The position numbers and the translations under genes were made by a program. A stretch of 64,000 nt of DNA. It comes from DATBGZ01 sp963803115 (GTDB lineage Bacteria > Actinomycetota > Actinomycetes > Mycobacteriales > Micromonosporaceae). The stretch is from NCBI GenBank assembly GCA_963803115.1, contig CAWDLN010000018.1, forward strand, positions 372,001 through 436,000, written 5' to 3'. The notes beneath the pieces were generated by a model. That model made no database searches. It saw only the letters and a list, made by a program, of their open reading frames with translations, and was not told the origin of the DNA. Of this stretch, positions 45,106-54,378 are shown in pieces (position 1 is the stretch's first letter; each line of letters begins with the position of its first letter).

Positions 45106-46809
45106 CTAGATCCAGCGGTTGCCGAGCAGCATCCGGCGGAACCACTCCTGGTACGGGATCGAGTCACCCACGTAAATGGGGTAGTAGATCCAGAAGCACA
45201 CGGCGACCAGGAGCACGAACGCCCCGGCGAAGATCGTGCCGTAGAGGCGGCGGTCGTCGGCCGGCAATGAGAGGCTCAGCCGCACCTTGCCTGATCCGAA
45301 CCGGCCCACGCCAGGCCCATTGATGAGGCAGCCGAGGACGTACGTTACGGCAAGAACCAGGAAAGGTTCCGCCGGCAGCGCGTAGAAGTAGAACATGGTT
45401 CGGTTGTCGGCGATCTCGTAGTAGAACCACGGCAGGATTCCGGCCGCGACGCCGGCACCAATGGCGGCCGCACGCCAGTCCCGGCGGCTGATCCCGAACC
45501 AGGTCATGGCGACCAGCGCCGGGATGAACGACCACCACAGCACGGGCGTGCCGAGCAATAGGATCTCCGCGGCACAGCTGGACGCGCCGCAGCCCGGTGC
45601 GCTGCTCCAGTAGAACGCCACTGGTCGGCCTAGCAGCAGCCACTGCCAGGGCCAGGACTGGTACTGGTGCGGCGATGTGAGGCCAGTGTGGAAGTTGAAG
45701 GCCTCCTCGTGGTACTTCCACAGGTTGTACAGCGCGCCGAATATCGGCGGTTCCGACTCGTGCAGCTCGTCGCGCAGATAGTGCCGCTTCCAACCATCGT
45801 CGGTGAGGAACCAGCCGGTCCAGGTGGTCAGATACACCACGGGCACGATCGCGACCATGGCCAGGATCCACCCGGCCTCGTCGAGCAAGGCGTCCCGCCA
45901 CGGGTGCGCCGCGCCCACGGTCTTGCGGACGCCGACCTCCCAGAAGTAGATCAGCAGCACGAGCACCGGCAGGAAGAAGATCGCGCTCCATTTGACGCCG
46001 CAGCCCAACCCGAGCATCGCCCCGGCGGCCAGCCGCCACCACGGCACCGCCGCCCAACCTCCACGCGGTCGGCCCGCGCGGCCGTTCACGGACGGGTCGA
46101 GACCGTTCTCCAGCTCGCCAAGCCAACGTTTGCGGCGTTGATCCCGATCGAGCACGACGCACGCGAACGCGGCGAGCACGAAGAACATCACGAAGATGTC
46201 CAGGATGGCGGTGCGCGACAGCACGAAGTGCATGCCGTCGAGCGCCATGAGCAGGCCTGCGGTGCAACCGAGCACTGTGGACCGGAACATCCGGCGCGCG
46301 GTGCGAGTGAGAATCAGGACCGAGATCACGCCGACGATCGCGGGCATGATGCGCCAGCCGAACGACGGTGAGGCCTGCATGTTGATGGTTATCGGTAGGC
46401 CGAAAATCCGGTCCGGGTGGCCGTCGAACAGCTTGATGCCGAGAGCGATGATCCACTTTCCGAGTGGGGGGTGGACCACGAAGTCGGCGTGCGAGCCCAG
46501 GATGTTGCCCGCGGAATCGGTGTCGGTTCGCCACTCCACCCCGTGGTCGAGCAGTTCCTGCCCCTCGTTGGCGTAGTAGACCTCGTCGAAGACCAGGCTC
46601 GGTGGGTAGGCCAGATTGACAAAGCGCAGGGTGCCGGCGATCAGGACGACCCACCCCGCGCCAGCCCACGACCACCAGTCCCGCGACTTCACCGGCTCCA
46701 GTCGCCGGCGCACGCTGGTCGGGACGAGGTCGATCGGGCCGTCCCGTCCCGGACTGCTCTCCTGGCCCGGCGCGGCGCCCGGCGGTCCGGTCGTTAGGCC
46801 CACACTCAC
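45106..46809 (-). CDS. polyprenol-phosphate-mannose protein mannosyltransferase (PMT)
   Basis: 567 residues from GTG 46809. A GT39/PMT integral-membrane enzyme: the first loop carries FVNLAYPPSLVFDEVYYANE with the catalytic D-E pair. HADFVVHPPLGKWIIALGIK and GWRIMPAIVGVISVLIL are further conserved parts, and about ten helices follow. LDGMHFVLSRTAILDIFVMF and WKYHEEAFNFHTGLTSPHQY are characteristic of actinobacterial Pmt. It transfers mannose from polyprenyl-phosphate-mannose to Ser/Thr of exported proteins. It is divergent from rsmI (69-bp gap), the usual order in this group. Confidence 0.93.
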   Translation of the reverse strand: MSVGLTTGPPGAAPGQESSPGRDGPIDLVPTSVRRRLEPVKSRDWWSWAGAGWVVLIAGTLRFVNLAYPPSLVFDEVYYANEGQELLDHGVEWRTDTDSAGNILGSHADFVVHPPLGKWIIALGIKLFDGHPDRIFGLPITINMQASPSFGWRIMPAIVGVISVLILTRTARRMFRSTVLGCTAGLLMALDGMHFVLSRTAILDIFVMFFVLAAFACVVLDRDQRRKRWLGELENGLDPSVNGRAGRPRGGWAAVPWWRLAAGAMLGLGCGVKWSAIFFLPVLVLLIYFWEVGVRKTVGAAHPWRDALLDEAGWILAMVAIVPVVYLTTWTGWFLTDDGWKRHYLRDELHESEPPIFGALYNLWKYHEEAFNFHTGLTSPHQYQSWPWQWLLLGRPVAFYWSSAPGCGASSCAAEILLLGTPVLWWSFIPALVAMTWFGISRRDWRAAAIGAGVAAGILPWFYYEIADNRTMFYFYALPAEPFLVLAVTYVLGCLINGPGVGRFGSGKVRLSLSLPADDRRLYGTIFAGAFVLLVAVCFWIYYPIYVGDSIPYQEWFRRMLLGNRWI

Positions 46810-46878
46810 CCCGCGATCGTAGGCTGCGGGTTTAGCCGCCGCCGTCCGGCCGGCGCACCACCTTGATCGGGAGTTGCT

Positions 46879-47724
46879 GTGGCCTCGAGTGGCGTGGTGG
46901 TTCTGCTCGGGGCGCCGTTGGGCAACGTCGGCGACGCCTCGACCCGGCTGCGGGACGAACTCGCCCGCGCCGACGTTGTGGCGGCGGAGGACACGCGTCG
47001 ACTGCTCCGCCTCGCGCACGATCTCGGAGTGCGCGTGTCGGGGCGAATCGTGTCCTACTTCGAGGGCAACGAGGACCGGCGTACGCCCGAACTCATCCAG
47101 GCGGCGCGTGACGGTGCCCGCGTCGCTCTCGTCACCGACGGCGGGATGCCGTCCGTGTCCGATCCCGGCTTCCGCCTGGTGCGGGCGGCCCTCGACGCGG
47201 GGCTTCCGGTCAGCGCCGCACCAGGCCCGTCCGCGGTCACCACCGCGCTCGCCCTGTCGGGGCTGCCGTGCGACCGGTTCTGTTTCGAGGGCTTCCTTCC
47301 CCGCCGCTCGGGTGAGCGCCGCTCGCGGCTCGCGGCCCTGGCCAGGGAGGAGCGCACGCTGGTGCTCTTCGAGGCGCCGCACCGTCTCGCCGCGACGCTG
47401 GGCGATGCGGTCGCGGCCTTCGGCGCATCCAGGCCGGCGGCCGTGTGCCGGGAGCTGACCAAGACCCATGAGGAGGTACGGCGAGACACGCTCGGCGTGC
47501 TTGCGGCCTGGGCTGCGGATTCACCGGTACGGGGTGAGATCACCCTCGTCGTCGCCGGTGCCGTTTCGACGGCGGTCGATCTCTCCGACGCCGACCTGGC
47601 CGCCCTCGTCGAAGCCGCCGAGGCCGATGGCATGCCCCGCAAGGAAGCCATCACCGCCGTGGCGAAGGCGCATGGCCGCCCCCGCCGCGAGGTCTACGAG
47701 GCTGTGCTCCGCCACCGCCCGTGA
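46879..47724 (+). CDS. rsmI: 16S rRNA (cytidine-1402-2'-O)-methyltransferase
   Basis: 281 residues from GTG 46879. It is a tetrapyrrole-methylase fold with the RsmI signatures: VVLLGAPLGNVGDASTRLRD, VVAAEDTRRLLRLAHDLGV, VALVTDGGMPSVSDPGFRLV, PVSAAPGPSAVTTALALSGL and CFEGFLPRRSGERRSRLAAL. It uses SAM to 2'-O-methylate C1402 of 16S rRNA. The C-terminal region (DGMPRKEAITAVAKAHGRPR) is normal. The stop codon lies inside a GC-rich tandem repeat. Confidence 0.95.
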   Translation: MASSGVVVLLGAPLGNVGDASTRLRDELARADVVAAEDTRRLLRLAHDLGVRVSGRIVSYFEGNEDRRTPELIQAARDGARVALVTDGGMPSVSDPGFRLVRAALDAGLPVSAAPGPSAVTTALALSGLPCDRFCFEGFLPRRSGERRSRLAALAREERTLVLFEAPHRLAATLGDAVAAFGASRPAAVCRELTKTHEEVRRDTLGVLAAWAADSPVRGEITLVVAGAVSTAVDLSDADLAALVEAAEADGMPRKEAITAVAKAHGRPRREVYEAVLRHRP

Positions 47725-47880
47725 CTCCCCCTCCCGCGCCCGTGACTCCCCCTCCCGCGCCCTTGGCACTCCCCCTCCCGCGATCTTGGCAGAAATGCGC
47801 GTGGATCGATCTCTGATCACGCGCATTCGGCCAAGGGTCGGCGGGAGTGGGAGCAAGGTCAGCGGGAGTGGGAGTCGGAG
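47720..47880. repeat. tandem and inverted repeats between rsmI and metG
   Basis: CGTGACTCCCCCTCCCGCGC repeats at 47720 and 47741 with a variant at 47762. Facing them are two GCGGGAGTGGGAG units (47841, 47862). In the centre is a long hairpin: AATGCGCGTG (47794-47803) with CACGCGCATT (47818-47827), extended outward by CTTGGC (47785) with GCCAAG (47830-47835). It may terminate rsmI. The central part matches the repeat at 4291-4346. Confidence 0.8.
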
Positions 47881-47926
47881 AGTATCCAGTCGCCGGTCGG
47901 GGGCGCCGCTCACTACGCTGGTCGCC

Positions 47927-49729
47927 ATGACTTCGTACCTCGCCGCGGTGGCCTGGCCGTACGCCAACGGCCCCCGCCATATCGGCCATGTGTCCGGCTT
48001 CGGCATCCCATCCGATGTCTTCGCCCGGTACATGCGCATGGCGGGGCACGAGGTGCTGATGGTCTCTGGCACCGACGAACACGGCACGCCGATCCTGGTC
48101 GAGGCCGAGAAGGAAGGCGTGAGCGCTCGGGCGCTCGCCGACCGCTACAACCGCGTGATCGCCGAGGACCTGGTCGCGCTGGGGCTGTCGTACGACTTAT
48201 TCACCCGTACCACGACCCGAAACCACTATGAGGTCGCCCAGGAGTTGTTCCGGACACTACATCGGAACGGGTACATGATCGAGCAGACCACCCGGGGCGC
48301 GATCTCGCCATCGACCGGGCGCACCCTGCCCGACCGCTACATCGAAGGCACCTGTCCGATCTGTGGTTACGACGGCGCCCGGGGCGACCAGTGCGACAAC
48401 TGCGGCAACCAGCTCGATCCCTGGGAGTTGATCAATCCCCGGAGCAAGATCAACGGCGAAACTCCGGAGTTCGTCGAGACGGAGCATTTCTTTCTGGACC
48501 TACCGGCGCTGGCCAACACCCTCGGAGACTGGCTGAAGTCGCGGTCGGACTGGCGTCCGAATGTGCTCAAGTTCTCGCTGAACCTGCTCGAGGAGATCCG
48601 TCCTCGGGCGATGACCCGGGACATCGACTGGGGAATCCCGGTGCCCCTGGAGGGCTGGGAGGACAACCCGAACAAGCGGCTCTACGTCTGGTTCGACGCC
48701 GTCATCGGATACCTATCTGCGTCGATCGAATGGGCACGACGTTACGGAGACACGCCCGACGCGTGGCGAAGGTGGTGGCAGGAGGACGCCGACTACAAGG
48801 CGTACTACTTCATGGGCAAGGACAACATCGCCTTCCACTCGCAGATCTGGCCGGCTGAGCTCATCGGCTACAACGGCGAGGGGGACAAGGGTGGCGAGCC
48901 CGGCCCGTTCGGCAAGCTCGGGCTGCCGACCGAGGTGGTCTCCAGTGAGTACCTGACCATGGAGGGCCGAAAATTCTCGTCGTCGCGCCGGGTCGTCATC
49001 TACGTGCGTGACTTCCTGTCGCGCTACGACGCCGACGCCCTGCGCTACTTCGTAGCGGTCGCCGGGCCGGAGACGACGGACACCGACTTCACCTGGTCGG
49101 AGTTCCTGCGCCGCAACAACGACGAGCTCGTCGCGGGCTGGGGCAACCTGGTTAACCGGTCGATCGCCATGGCGGCCAAGAACTTCGGCTCGATTCCGCC
49201 GGCCGGGGAGCTGACCGACGCCGACCGCACCCTGCTCGACACGGCGCGGGCCGCCTTTGCCAAGGTCGGCGACCTGATCGAGCGGCACCGGCTGAAGTCA
49301 GCTATCGGTGAGGCGATGCGCGTCGTCGCCGACGCGAACAAGTACCTGTCCGACGAGGCGCCTTGGAAGATCAAGGACGACCCGACGCGGTTGGGCACGA
49401 TCCTGCACGTCGCGTTGCAAGTGGTCAGCGACTGCAACGTGTTGTTGACGCCCTTCTTGCCGCACTCGGCGCAAAAGATCCACGAGCTCCTCGGCGGCAC
49501 CGGAACACACGCCCCGATGCCCGAGCTGCGCGACGTCGAGGATCTCGACGGAGGCCCCGGCTATCCCGTGATCACGGGCGACTACACGGTCGGGGCGCGC
49601 TGGCAGTCGATGCCGATCGAGGTCGGCCGCGCGCTGCAGCCGCCGAAGCCGGTCTACCGCAAGCTCGATCCATCCATTGTGGAGGAGGAGCTGGCGCGGC
49701 TCAGCTCGGAAGGTTCGGGAGGCTCGTGA
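47927..49729 (+). CDS. metG: methionyl-tRNA synthetase
   Basis: 600 residues from ATG 47927 (MTSYLAAVAWPYANGPRHIG), a class I synthetase. The HIGH-type motif is in PRHIGHVSGFGIPSDVFARY and the KMSKS-type motif in EYLTMEGRKFSSSRRVVIYV, with F-S-S-S as in actinobacterial MetG. A zinc knuckle CPICGYDGARGDQCDNCGNQ is present. The anticodon domain (NYLSD-type) contains EAMRVVADANKYLSDEAPWK. No C-terminal tRNA-binding (EMAP) domain is present. Intact and of normal length. Confidence 0.97.
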   Translation: MTSYLAAVAWPYANGPRHIGHVSGFGIPSDVFARYMRMAGHEVLMVSGTDEHGTPILVEAEKEGVSARALADRYNRVIAEDLVALGLSYDLFTRTTTRNHYEVAQELFRTLHRNGYMIEQTTRGAISPSTGRTLPDRYIEGTCPICGYDGARGDQCDNCGNQLDPWELINPRSKINGETPEFVETEHFFLDLPALANTLGDWLKSRSDWRPNVLKFSLNLLEEIRPRAMTRDIDWGIPVPLEGWEDNPNKRLYVWFDAVIGYLSASIEWARRYGDTPDAWRRWWQEDADYKAYYFMGKDNIAFHSQIWPAELIGYNGEGDKGGEPGPFGKLGLPTEVVSSEYLTMEGRKFSSSRRVVIYVRDFLSRYDADALRYFVAVAGPETTDTDFTWSEFLRRNNDELVAGWGNLVNRSIAMAAKNFGSIPPAGELTDADRTLLDTARAAFAKVGDLIERHRLKSAIGEAMRVVADANKYLSDEAPWKIKDDPTRLGTILHVALQVVSDCNVLLTPFLPHSAQKIHELLGGTGTHAPMPELRDVEDLDGGPGYPVITGDYTVGARWQSMPIEVGRALQPPKPVYRKLDPSIVEEELARLSSEGSGGS

Positions 49730-49821
49730 CCGGGTAGGGCTGATCCACGTCCCGGACCGACATCATATCGGCCGACGGTGCCCATACCTCGTACACGCCG
49801 TGCTCGACGCTGTGCACCGGC

Positions 49822-50355
49822 ATGATGGTCGACATGACATGGATCGCCCCGCAGATCGACCGTACCGATGCGCCGTTCGTCGGCGACGAGCGCACCATCC
49901 TCGAGGGCTACCTCGACTGGCACCGGGAGACCTTGCTCAACAAGTGTTCTGGGCTCACGGAAGCGGAGTTGAAGAAGGCGTCCGCGGAACCGTCCAACTT
50001 GACGCTTCTCGGGCTCGTTCGGCACATGACCGAGGTCGAGCACTGGTGGTTCAGCGTTCGCTCCGCGGGGCGGCCGGAGTCTCCGATCTACTGCACGGAC
50101 GAAAGTCCGGACGGGGACTTCGACGACGTGGCCGACGCCGACCCCGAGGCGAACCTCGCCGCCTTCCTGGCCGAATGCCAGACCTCGCGGGAGGCGGTGG
50201 CCGACCTGCCCCTGGATCACACATTCATCCACGCGAGGCGACAGGTGGAGATGTCGCTTCGGTGGGTCTACGTTCACATGATCGAGGAGTACGCGCGGCA
50301 CAACGGGCACGCCGACCTCATCCGCGAACGCATCGACGGCGCGACCGGCGCGTGA
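49822..50355 (+). CDS. DinB/DUF664-family protein
   Basis: 177 residues (MMVDMTWIAPQIDRTDAPFV); the start may be the later ATG at 49834. The four-helix DinB pattern reads GYLDWHRETLLNKCSGLTEA, LTLLGLVRHMTEVEHWWFSV and LRWVYVHMIEEYARHNGHAD. Three metal-binding histidines are suggested: HM in VRHMTEVEHWW, and HMIEEYARHNGH. Members are often mycothiol-dependent or of unknown function. It lies between metG and tatD, where an extra gene of this kind is occasionally found. Confidence 0.87.
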   Translation: MMVDMTWIAPQIDRTDAPFVGDERTILEGYLDWHRETLLNKCSGLTEAELKKASAEPSNLTLLGLVRHMTEVEHWWFSVRSAGRPESPIYCTDESPDGDFDDVADADPEANLAAFLAECQTSREAVADLPLDHTFIHARRQVEMSLRWVYVHMIEEYARHNGHADLIRERIDGATGA

Positions 50356-50370
50356 CCGTATCCTTACGCG

Positions 50371-51210
50371 GTGGCCAGATCCAGTCGCGGCGCGGGACGT
50401 GAGGGCGAGCCGCCGCCGGCGCCCGAACCCCTGCTCGTGCCGGTCCTCGACAGCCATACCCATCTCGATATCGTCGGCACCGCGCCGGCCGCGCAGATCG
50501 AGGCGGCCGCGGCCGTCGGTGTCGACCGGCTGATCCAGGTCGGGGTCGACGTCGAGTCCTCCAAGTGGAGTGTGCGCCTCGCCGAGGAGCACGTTGGAGT
50601 GCTCGCCACGGTGGCCCTGCACCCGAACGACGCGCCCCGTGTGCCGGATCTCGATGAGGCGTTGCGGGCGATCGAGGCGCTCGCCACCCATCCGCGGGTA
50701 CGGGCGATCGGTGAGACGGGTCTGGACCACTTCCGTACGGCCGAGGACGGTCGTGCGGTGCAGGAGCGAAGCTTCCGGGAGCACATCGCGATCGCCAAGC
50801 GTTTCGACCGTACTCTCATGATCCACGATCGTGACGCCCACACGGACGTGTTGCGGGTGCTCGACGAGGAGGGCGCGCCGGAGCGGGTCGTGATGCACTG
50901 CTTCTCCGGCGATGCCGACTTCGCCGTCGAATGCCTCAAGCGTGGGTTCCTGTTGAGCTTCGCTGGTACGGTGACGTTCGCCAACGCCCGCGACCTTCGC
51001 GAAGCCGCCACGGTCACGCCGATCGACGCGATGCTGGTCGAGACCGATGCCCCGTTCCTGACCCCGATGCCCTACCGGGGCCGGCCCAATGGCTCGTACC
51101 TGATCCCAATGACGGTCCGCGCGCTGGTCGAGGTCACCGGAAGCAACCTGGATGAGCTGTGCACGGCCATCTCCGCCAACGGCGAGCGGGTGTTCGGGCC
51201 ATGGCGGTGA
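50371..51210 (+). CDS. tatD: TatD-family metal-dependent deoxyribonuclease
   Basis: 279 residues. TIM-barrel hydrolase motifs: DSHTHLDIVGTAPAAQIEAA (H-x-H-x-D), VALHPNDAPRVPDLDEALRA, AIGETGLDHFRTAEDGRAVQ, HDRDAHTDVLRVLDEEGAPE, VMHCFSGDADFAVECLKRGF and ETDAPFLTPMPYRGRPNGSY. All metal ligands expected for TatD are present. In this group the gene precedes ksgA. Here its end overlaps a P450 gene by 10 bp, which is not part of the conserved arrangement. Confidence 0.94.
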   Translation: MARSSRGAGREGEPPPAPEPLLVPVLDSHTHLDIVGTAPAAQIEAAAAVGVDRLIQVGVDVESSKWSVRLAEEHVGVLATVALHPNDAPRVPDLDEALRAIEALATHPRVRAIGETGLDHFRTAEDGRAVQERSFREHIAIAKRFDRTLMIHDRDAHTDVLRVLDEEGAPERVVMHCFSGDADFAVECLKRGFLLSFAGTVTFANARDLREAATVTPIDAMLVETDAPFLTPMPYRGRPNGSYLIPMTVRALVEVTGSNLDELCTAISANGERVFGPWR

Positions 51211-52544
51211 GGCCACCCGGTCCGCGTGGCCATTGGTTGCTCGGCAGCCTGCCCGACATCCAACGCGACATGCCGCAGACGCTCATCGATGTAACGCGCG
51301 AGTACGGTGGAGTCACCCGGATGCGTGTCGGCCCCGCGTCGATGTACCTCGTCGCCGACGGCGAGCTCATCACCGAGATGATCACGAGACGGGCCGGGGA
51401 GCTGCGCAAGTCCAACCGCACCCAGCAGTCGTTGGGTGGGCACCTCGGCCGCGGGTTGGTGACCCTGGAGGGGGCGGAGCACCGCCGCCACCGCCGCCTT
51501 GTCCAGCCGGTCATGCACACGCAGAGCATCGCGGCCCAGGCCCGGACCATGGTTGACCTCGCCGCCGCGCGGGCCGACTCCTGGGCTGATGGCTCCACTG
51601 TGGACGTTCTGCGCGAGATGCAAGACCTGACGCTCCGCATCGTCAGCACGGCCCTGTTTCATGTCGACGAAGCGCGTGAGACCGAACGGCTGGTCGCGGC
51701 GGTGCACGTCTTCGCCGCCTCACTCAACGTCGTACTGCGCCGCGCCTTCCCGATCCCGGCCTGGATCCCAACGAAGGGCAACCGGTTGCGCAGCCGGACC
51801 GTGGCGGCCGTGGACTCCCTCGCCTACGGCCTGATCCGCCGGCGCCGGCGCGACCCGGGCGACGATCTGCTGTCCCTGCTCGTGCGCGCCGCTGACACCG
51901 ATGGCGGCCCGGCACTGTCCGATGTGGAGATACGCGACGAGCTGCTCACCATGTTCTTCGCGGGCCACGAAACCAGTGCCGCGGCGTTGACCTGGGCGCT
52001 CTACCTGCTCGCGTCGCACCCGCCGGTCGCCGATGCGGCGCGGGCGGAGATCGCCGGCATCGACGCCGCGGTGGGCATAGCCGACCTGCCCCGCCTTCCG
52101 CTGCTGGCTCAGGTGGTGGCTGAGACGCTGCGGCTCTACCCACCGGCGTGGGTCTTCGACCGGTCGCCGCTGCGCGACATCACAGTCGGTGGCTACGCGA
52201 TCCCGCGTGGGGCCAACATCCTGCTCAGTCCCTGGGTGGCGCACCGGGATCCGCGACACTGGGACGCACCGGACGAGTTCCGCCCTTCGCGGTTCGCCAA
52301 CGGCTGGACCCCGCCGCGCGGCACCTATCTCCCGTTCGGTGACGGGCCACGGATGTGCGTCGGCAACCGTTTCGCGGAGGCCGAGATTCAACTCGTGCTG
52401 GCGACCCTCTTGCCGCGAGTCGAACTGTCTCTTGTGGACAATTCACCCGTACGGCCGGAGGGTGACGCCACACTTCGGCCCCGAGGTGGCCTGCCGATGA
52501 GGGTCCACCGGCGGGCGGAGCGTTTGCCACATAGTCCCCACTGA
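51201..52544 (+). CDS. cytochrome P450
   Basis: 447 residues from ATG 51201 (MAVRPPGPRGHWLLGSLPDI). I-helix motif AGHETSAAALTWALYLLASH, K-helix ETLRLYPPAW (E-x-x-R), meander FRPSRFANGWTPPRGTYLPF and heme loop FGDGPRMCVGNRFAEAEIQL with the Cys thiolate ligand. The proline-rich start and the CYP110/CYP4-like K-helix resemble self-sufficient-partner P450s using ferredoxin, but no redox partner is adjacent. A formaldehyde dehydrogenase and an HbpS-like protein follow. The combination suggests oxidative demethylation, which is inference. Confidence 0.92.
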   Translation: MAVRPPGPRGHWLLGSLPDIQRDMPQTLIDVTREYGGVTRMRVGPASMYLVADGELITEMITRRAGELRKSNRTQQSLGGHLGRGLVTLEGAEHRRHRRLVQPVMHTQSIAAQARTMVDLAAARADSWADGSTVDVLREMQDLTLRIVSTALFHVDEARETERLVAAVHVFAASLNVVLRRAFPIPAWIPTKGNRLRSRTVAAVDSLAYGLIRRRRRDPGDDLLSLLVRAADTDGGPALSDVEIRDELLTMFFAGHETSAAALTWALYLLASHPPVADAARAEIAGIDAAVGIADLPRLPLLAQVVAETLRLYPPAWVFDRSPLRDITVGGYAIPRGANILLSPWVAHRDPRHWDAPDEFRPSRFANGWTPPRGTYLPFGDGPRMCVGNRFAEAEIQLVLATLLPRVELSLVDNSPVRPEGDATLRPRGGLPMRVHRRAERLPHSPH

Positions 52545-52684
52545 CACCATCGACCTCGTGGACTGCGGCGGGCCCAGGTAACGCACTGGCAAGCCGAGGG
52601 CTGGCCTTATCCGCTTCGGAGTCCCGGCGCCACCGGTGGCGGTAGCGTTCCTGGGGTCAACAACATCCGAAGACGGGGGATTCG

Positions 52685-53095
52685 ATGAAACAGCAGCGAA
52701 GCGCGACCCTCGAGGACGCGCGTCGAGTGATCGCGGCCGGCGAGGACGCAGCACGTGATCTGGGACAGCCGATGAACATCGCCGTCGTCGACGCGGGCGG
52801 CAACCTGATCGCTCATGAACGCATGGACGGCGCCTGGCTCGGGAGCATCGACATCTCAATCAACAAGGCTTTCACCGCACGGGCCTTCGATCTCGCGACG
52901 GAAGCGCTTGCACCTAACGCCCAACCGGGGAGCCAGTTCTACGGGATTCACGGATCCAACGGTGGTCGCATCATGATCTTCGCTGGCGGCGTACCGCTGG
53001 TCAGCAACGGCGAAGTGGTCGGCGCAGTCGGCGTCAGCGGCGGCGACGGCAAACAGGACCAGATCGTGGCGGAGACCGCCGCGCGAGCGCTCTGA
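52685..53095 (+). CDS. GlcG/HbpS-family protein
   Basis: 136 residues (MKQQRSATLEDARRVIAAGE). GlcG/HbpS signatures: PMNIAVVDAGGNLIAHERMD, ISINKAFTARAFDLATEALA, GGRIMIFAGGVPLVSNGEVV and GAVGVSGGDGKQDQIVAETA. There is no signal peptide, so it is cytosolic, unlike secreted HbpS. Members bind heme or act beside oxidoreductases. It lies between a P450 and a formaldehyde dehydrogenase and may act with either. RBS-like gggggat 4 bp before the ATG. Confidence 0.88.
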   Translation: MKQQRSATLEDARRVIAAGEDAARDLGQPMNIAVVDAGGNLIAHERMDGAWLGSIDISINKAFTARAFDLATEALAPNAQPGSQFYGIHGSNGGRIMIFAGGVPLVSNGEVVGAVGVSGGDGKQDQIVAETAARAL

Positions 53096-53111
53096 CGGGG
53101 GTTGATCGGTC

Positions 53112-54338
53112 ATGCCAGGCAACAGGGCAGTCATCTACCAGGGACCGGGCCGGGTCAGCGTTGAGTCGGTCGACTACCCCGGGCTTGTGCTCAAGCCGGG
53201 GCCGGGCGTGCCGAAGGCGAACGAGAACCGGCAATGCCCGCACGGCGTCATCCTCAAGGTGGTGGCGAGCAACATTTGCGGCAGCGACCAACACATGGTG
53301 CGCGGCCGGACGACGGCCCCGCCGGGGTTGATCCTTGGTCATGAGATCACCGGCGAGGTGATCGAGAAGGGTCGCGACGTCGAGTACCTCGATGTCGGTG
53401 ACCTCGTATCCGTACCGTTCAACGTCGCATGTGGACGGTGCCGCAACTGCAAGGAGCGGAAGACCGGCATCTGCCTGAACGTCAACCCCGATCGTCCAGG
53501 CGGCGCGTACGGATACGTCGACATGGGCGGTTGGCCAGGCGGACAGGCCGAGTACGTCATGGTGCCGTACGCCGACTGGAACACACTGCGGTTCCCAGAC
53601 AAGGACGAGGCATTGGCGAGGATCCGTGATCTGACCATGCTGTCGGACATCCTCCCGACGGGCTACCACGGCTGCGTCACCGCTGGTGTCACGACGGGGT
53701 CCACTGTGTACATCGCCGGCGCCGGACCGGTCGGGCTTGCCGCGGCGACGTCGGCGTTCCTGCTGGGCGCTGCGGTCGTCGTCGTCGGGGACAGTAACAA
53801 GGACCGTCTGGAGCAGGCCCGCAGCTTCGGCTGCGAAACCATCGACGTCACCAACGGGGAACCGAAGGACCAGCTCGCTCATATCCTCGACGGGGTGCCC
53901 GAGGTCGACTGTGGTGTCGACTGCGTCGGCTTCGAGGCGCACGGCCATGGCGCTGACGCTGGCACCGAGGCCCCGGCGACCGTGCTCAACTCGCTGATGG
54001 AAACAACCAATGCGGGCGGGGCGATCGGAGTGCCCGGACTGTACGTCACCGGAGATCCGGGTGCGAAGACGAGGGCCGCGAAGCAGGGCTCGCTCTCGAT
54101 CCGGCTCGGTCTCGGGTGGGCCAAGTCGCACTCGTTCACGACGGGGCAATGCCCGGTGATGCGGTACCACCGCGGGCTCATGTCGGCGATTCTGAGCGGG
54201 CGAGTACCGGTCGCGCGCAACGTCAATGCCACCGTGATCCCGCTCGACCAGGCGCCACAGGGCTACACCGATTTCGACCACGGTATGGCCAAGAAGTTTG
54301 TCCTCGATCCGCACGGCATTGTCGGGTCCGGGGACTAG
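53112..54338 (+). CDS. fdhA: glutathione-independent formaldehyde dehydrogenase
   Basis: 408 residues. Zinc-containing MDR enzyme: catalytic zinc site NICGSDQHMVRGRTTAPPGL and GHEITGEVIEKG; structural zinc lobe CGRCRNCKERKTGICLN; NAD-binding VYIAGAGPVGLAAATSAFLL. The insert PGGAYGYVDMGGWPGGQAEY and the ending KFVLDPHGIVG are typical of the Pseudomonas-type FdhA, which oxidises formaldehyde to formate with bound NAD and no thiol cofactor. It follows HbpS by 16 bp, so the two are an operon. Confidence 0.93.
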   Translation: MPGNRAVIYQGPGRVSVESVDYPGLVLKPGPGVPKANENRQCPHGVILKVVASNICGSDQHMVRGRTTAPPGLILGHEITGEVIEKGRDVEYLDVGDLVSVPFNVACGRCRNCKERKTGICLNVNPDRPGGAYGYVDMGGWPGGQAEYVMVPYADWNTLRFPDKDEALARIRDLTMLSDILPTGYHGCVTAGVTTGSTVYIAGAGPVGLAAATSAFLLGAAVVVVGDSNKDRLEQARSFGCETIDVTNGEPKDQLAHILDGVPEVDCGVDCVGFEAHGHGADAGTEAPATVLNSLMETTNAGGAIGVPGLYVTGDPGAKTRAAKQGSLSIRLGLGWAKSHSFTTGQCPVMRYHRGLMSAILSGRVPVARNVNATVIPLDQAPQGYTDFDHGMAKKFVLDPHGIVGSGD

Positions 54339-54378
54339 CCATCCGCGCTGGCGAACCCTGACCCTTACCCTTGGCTTC

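Noticed and set aside
47720..47880. CRISPR-like array from regular GC-rich repeats
   Set aside because: Units of about 21 bp have no unique spacers, only two or three copies, and form inverted blocks; an intergenic repeat, not CRISPR.
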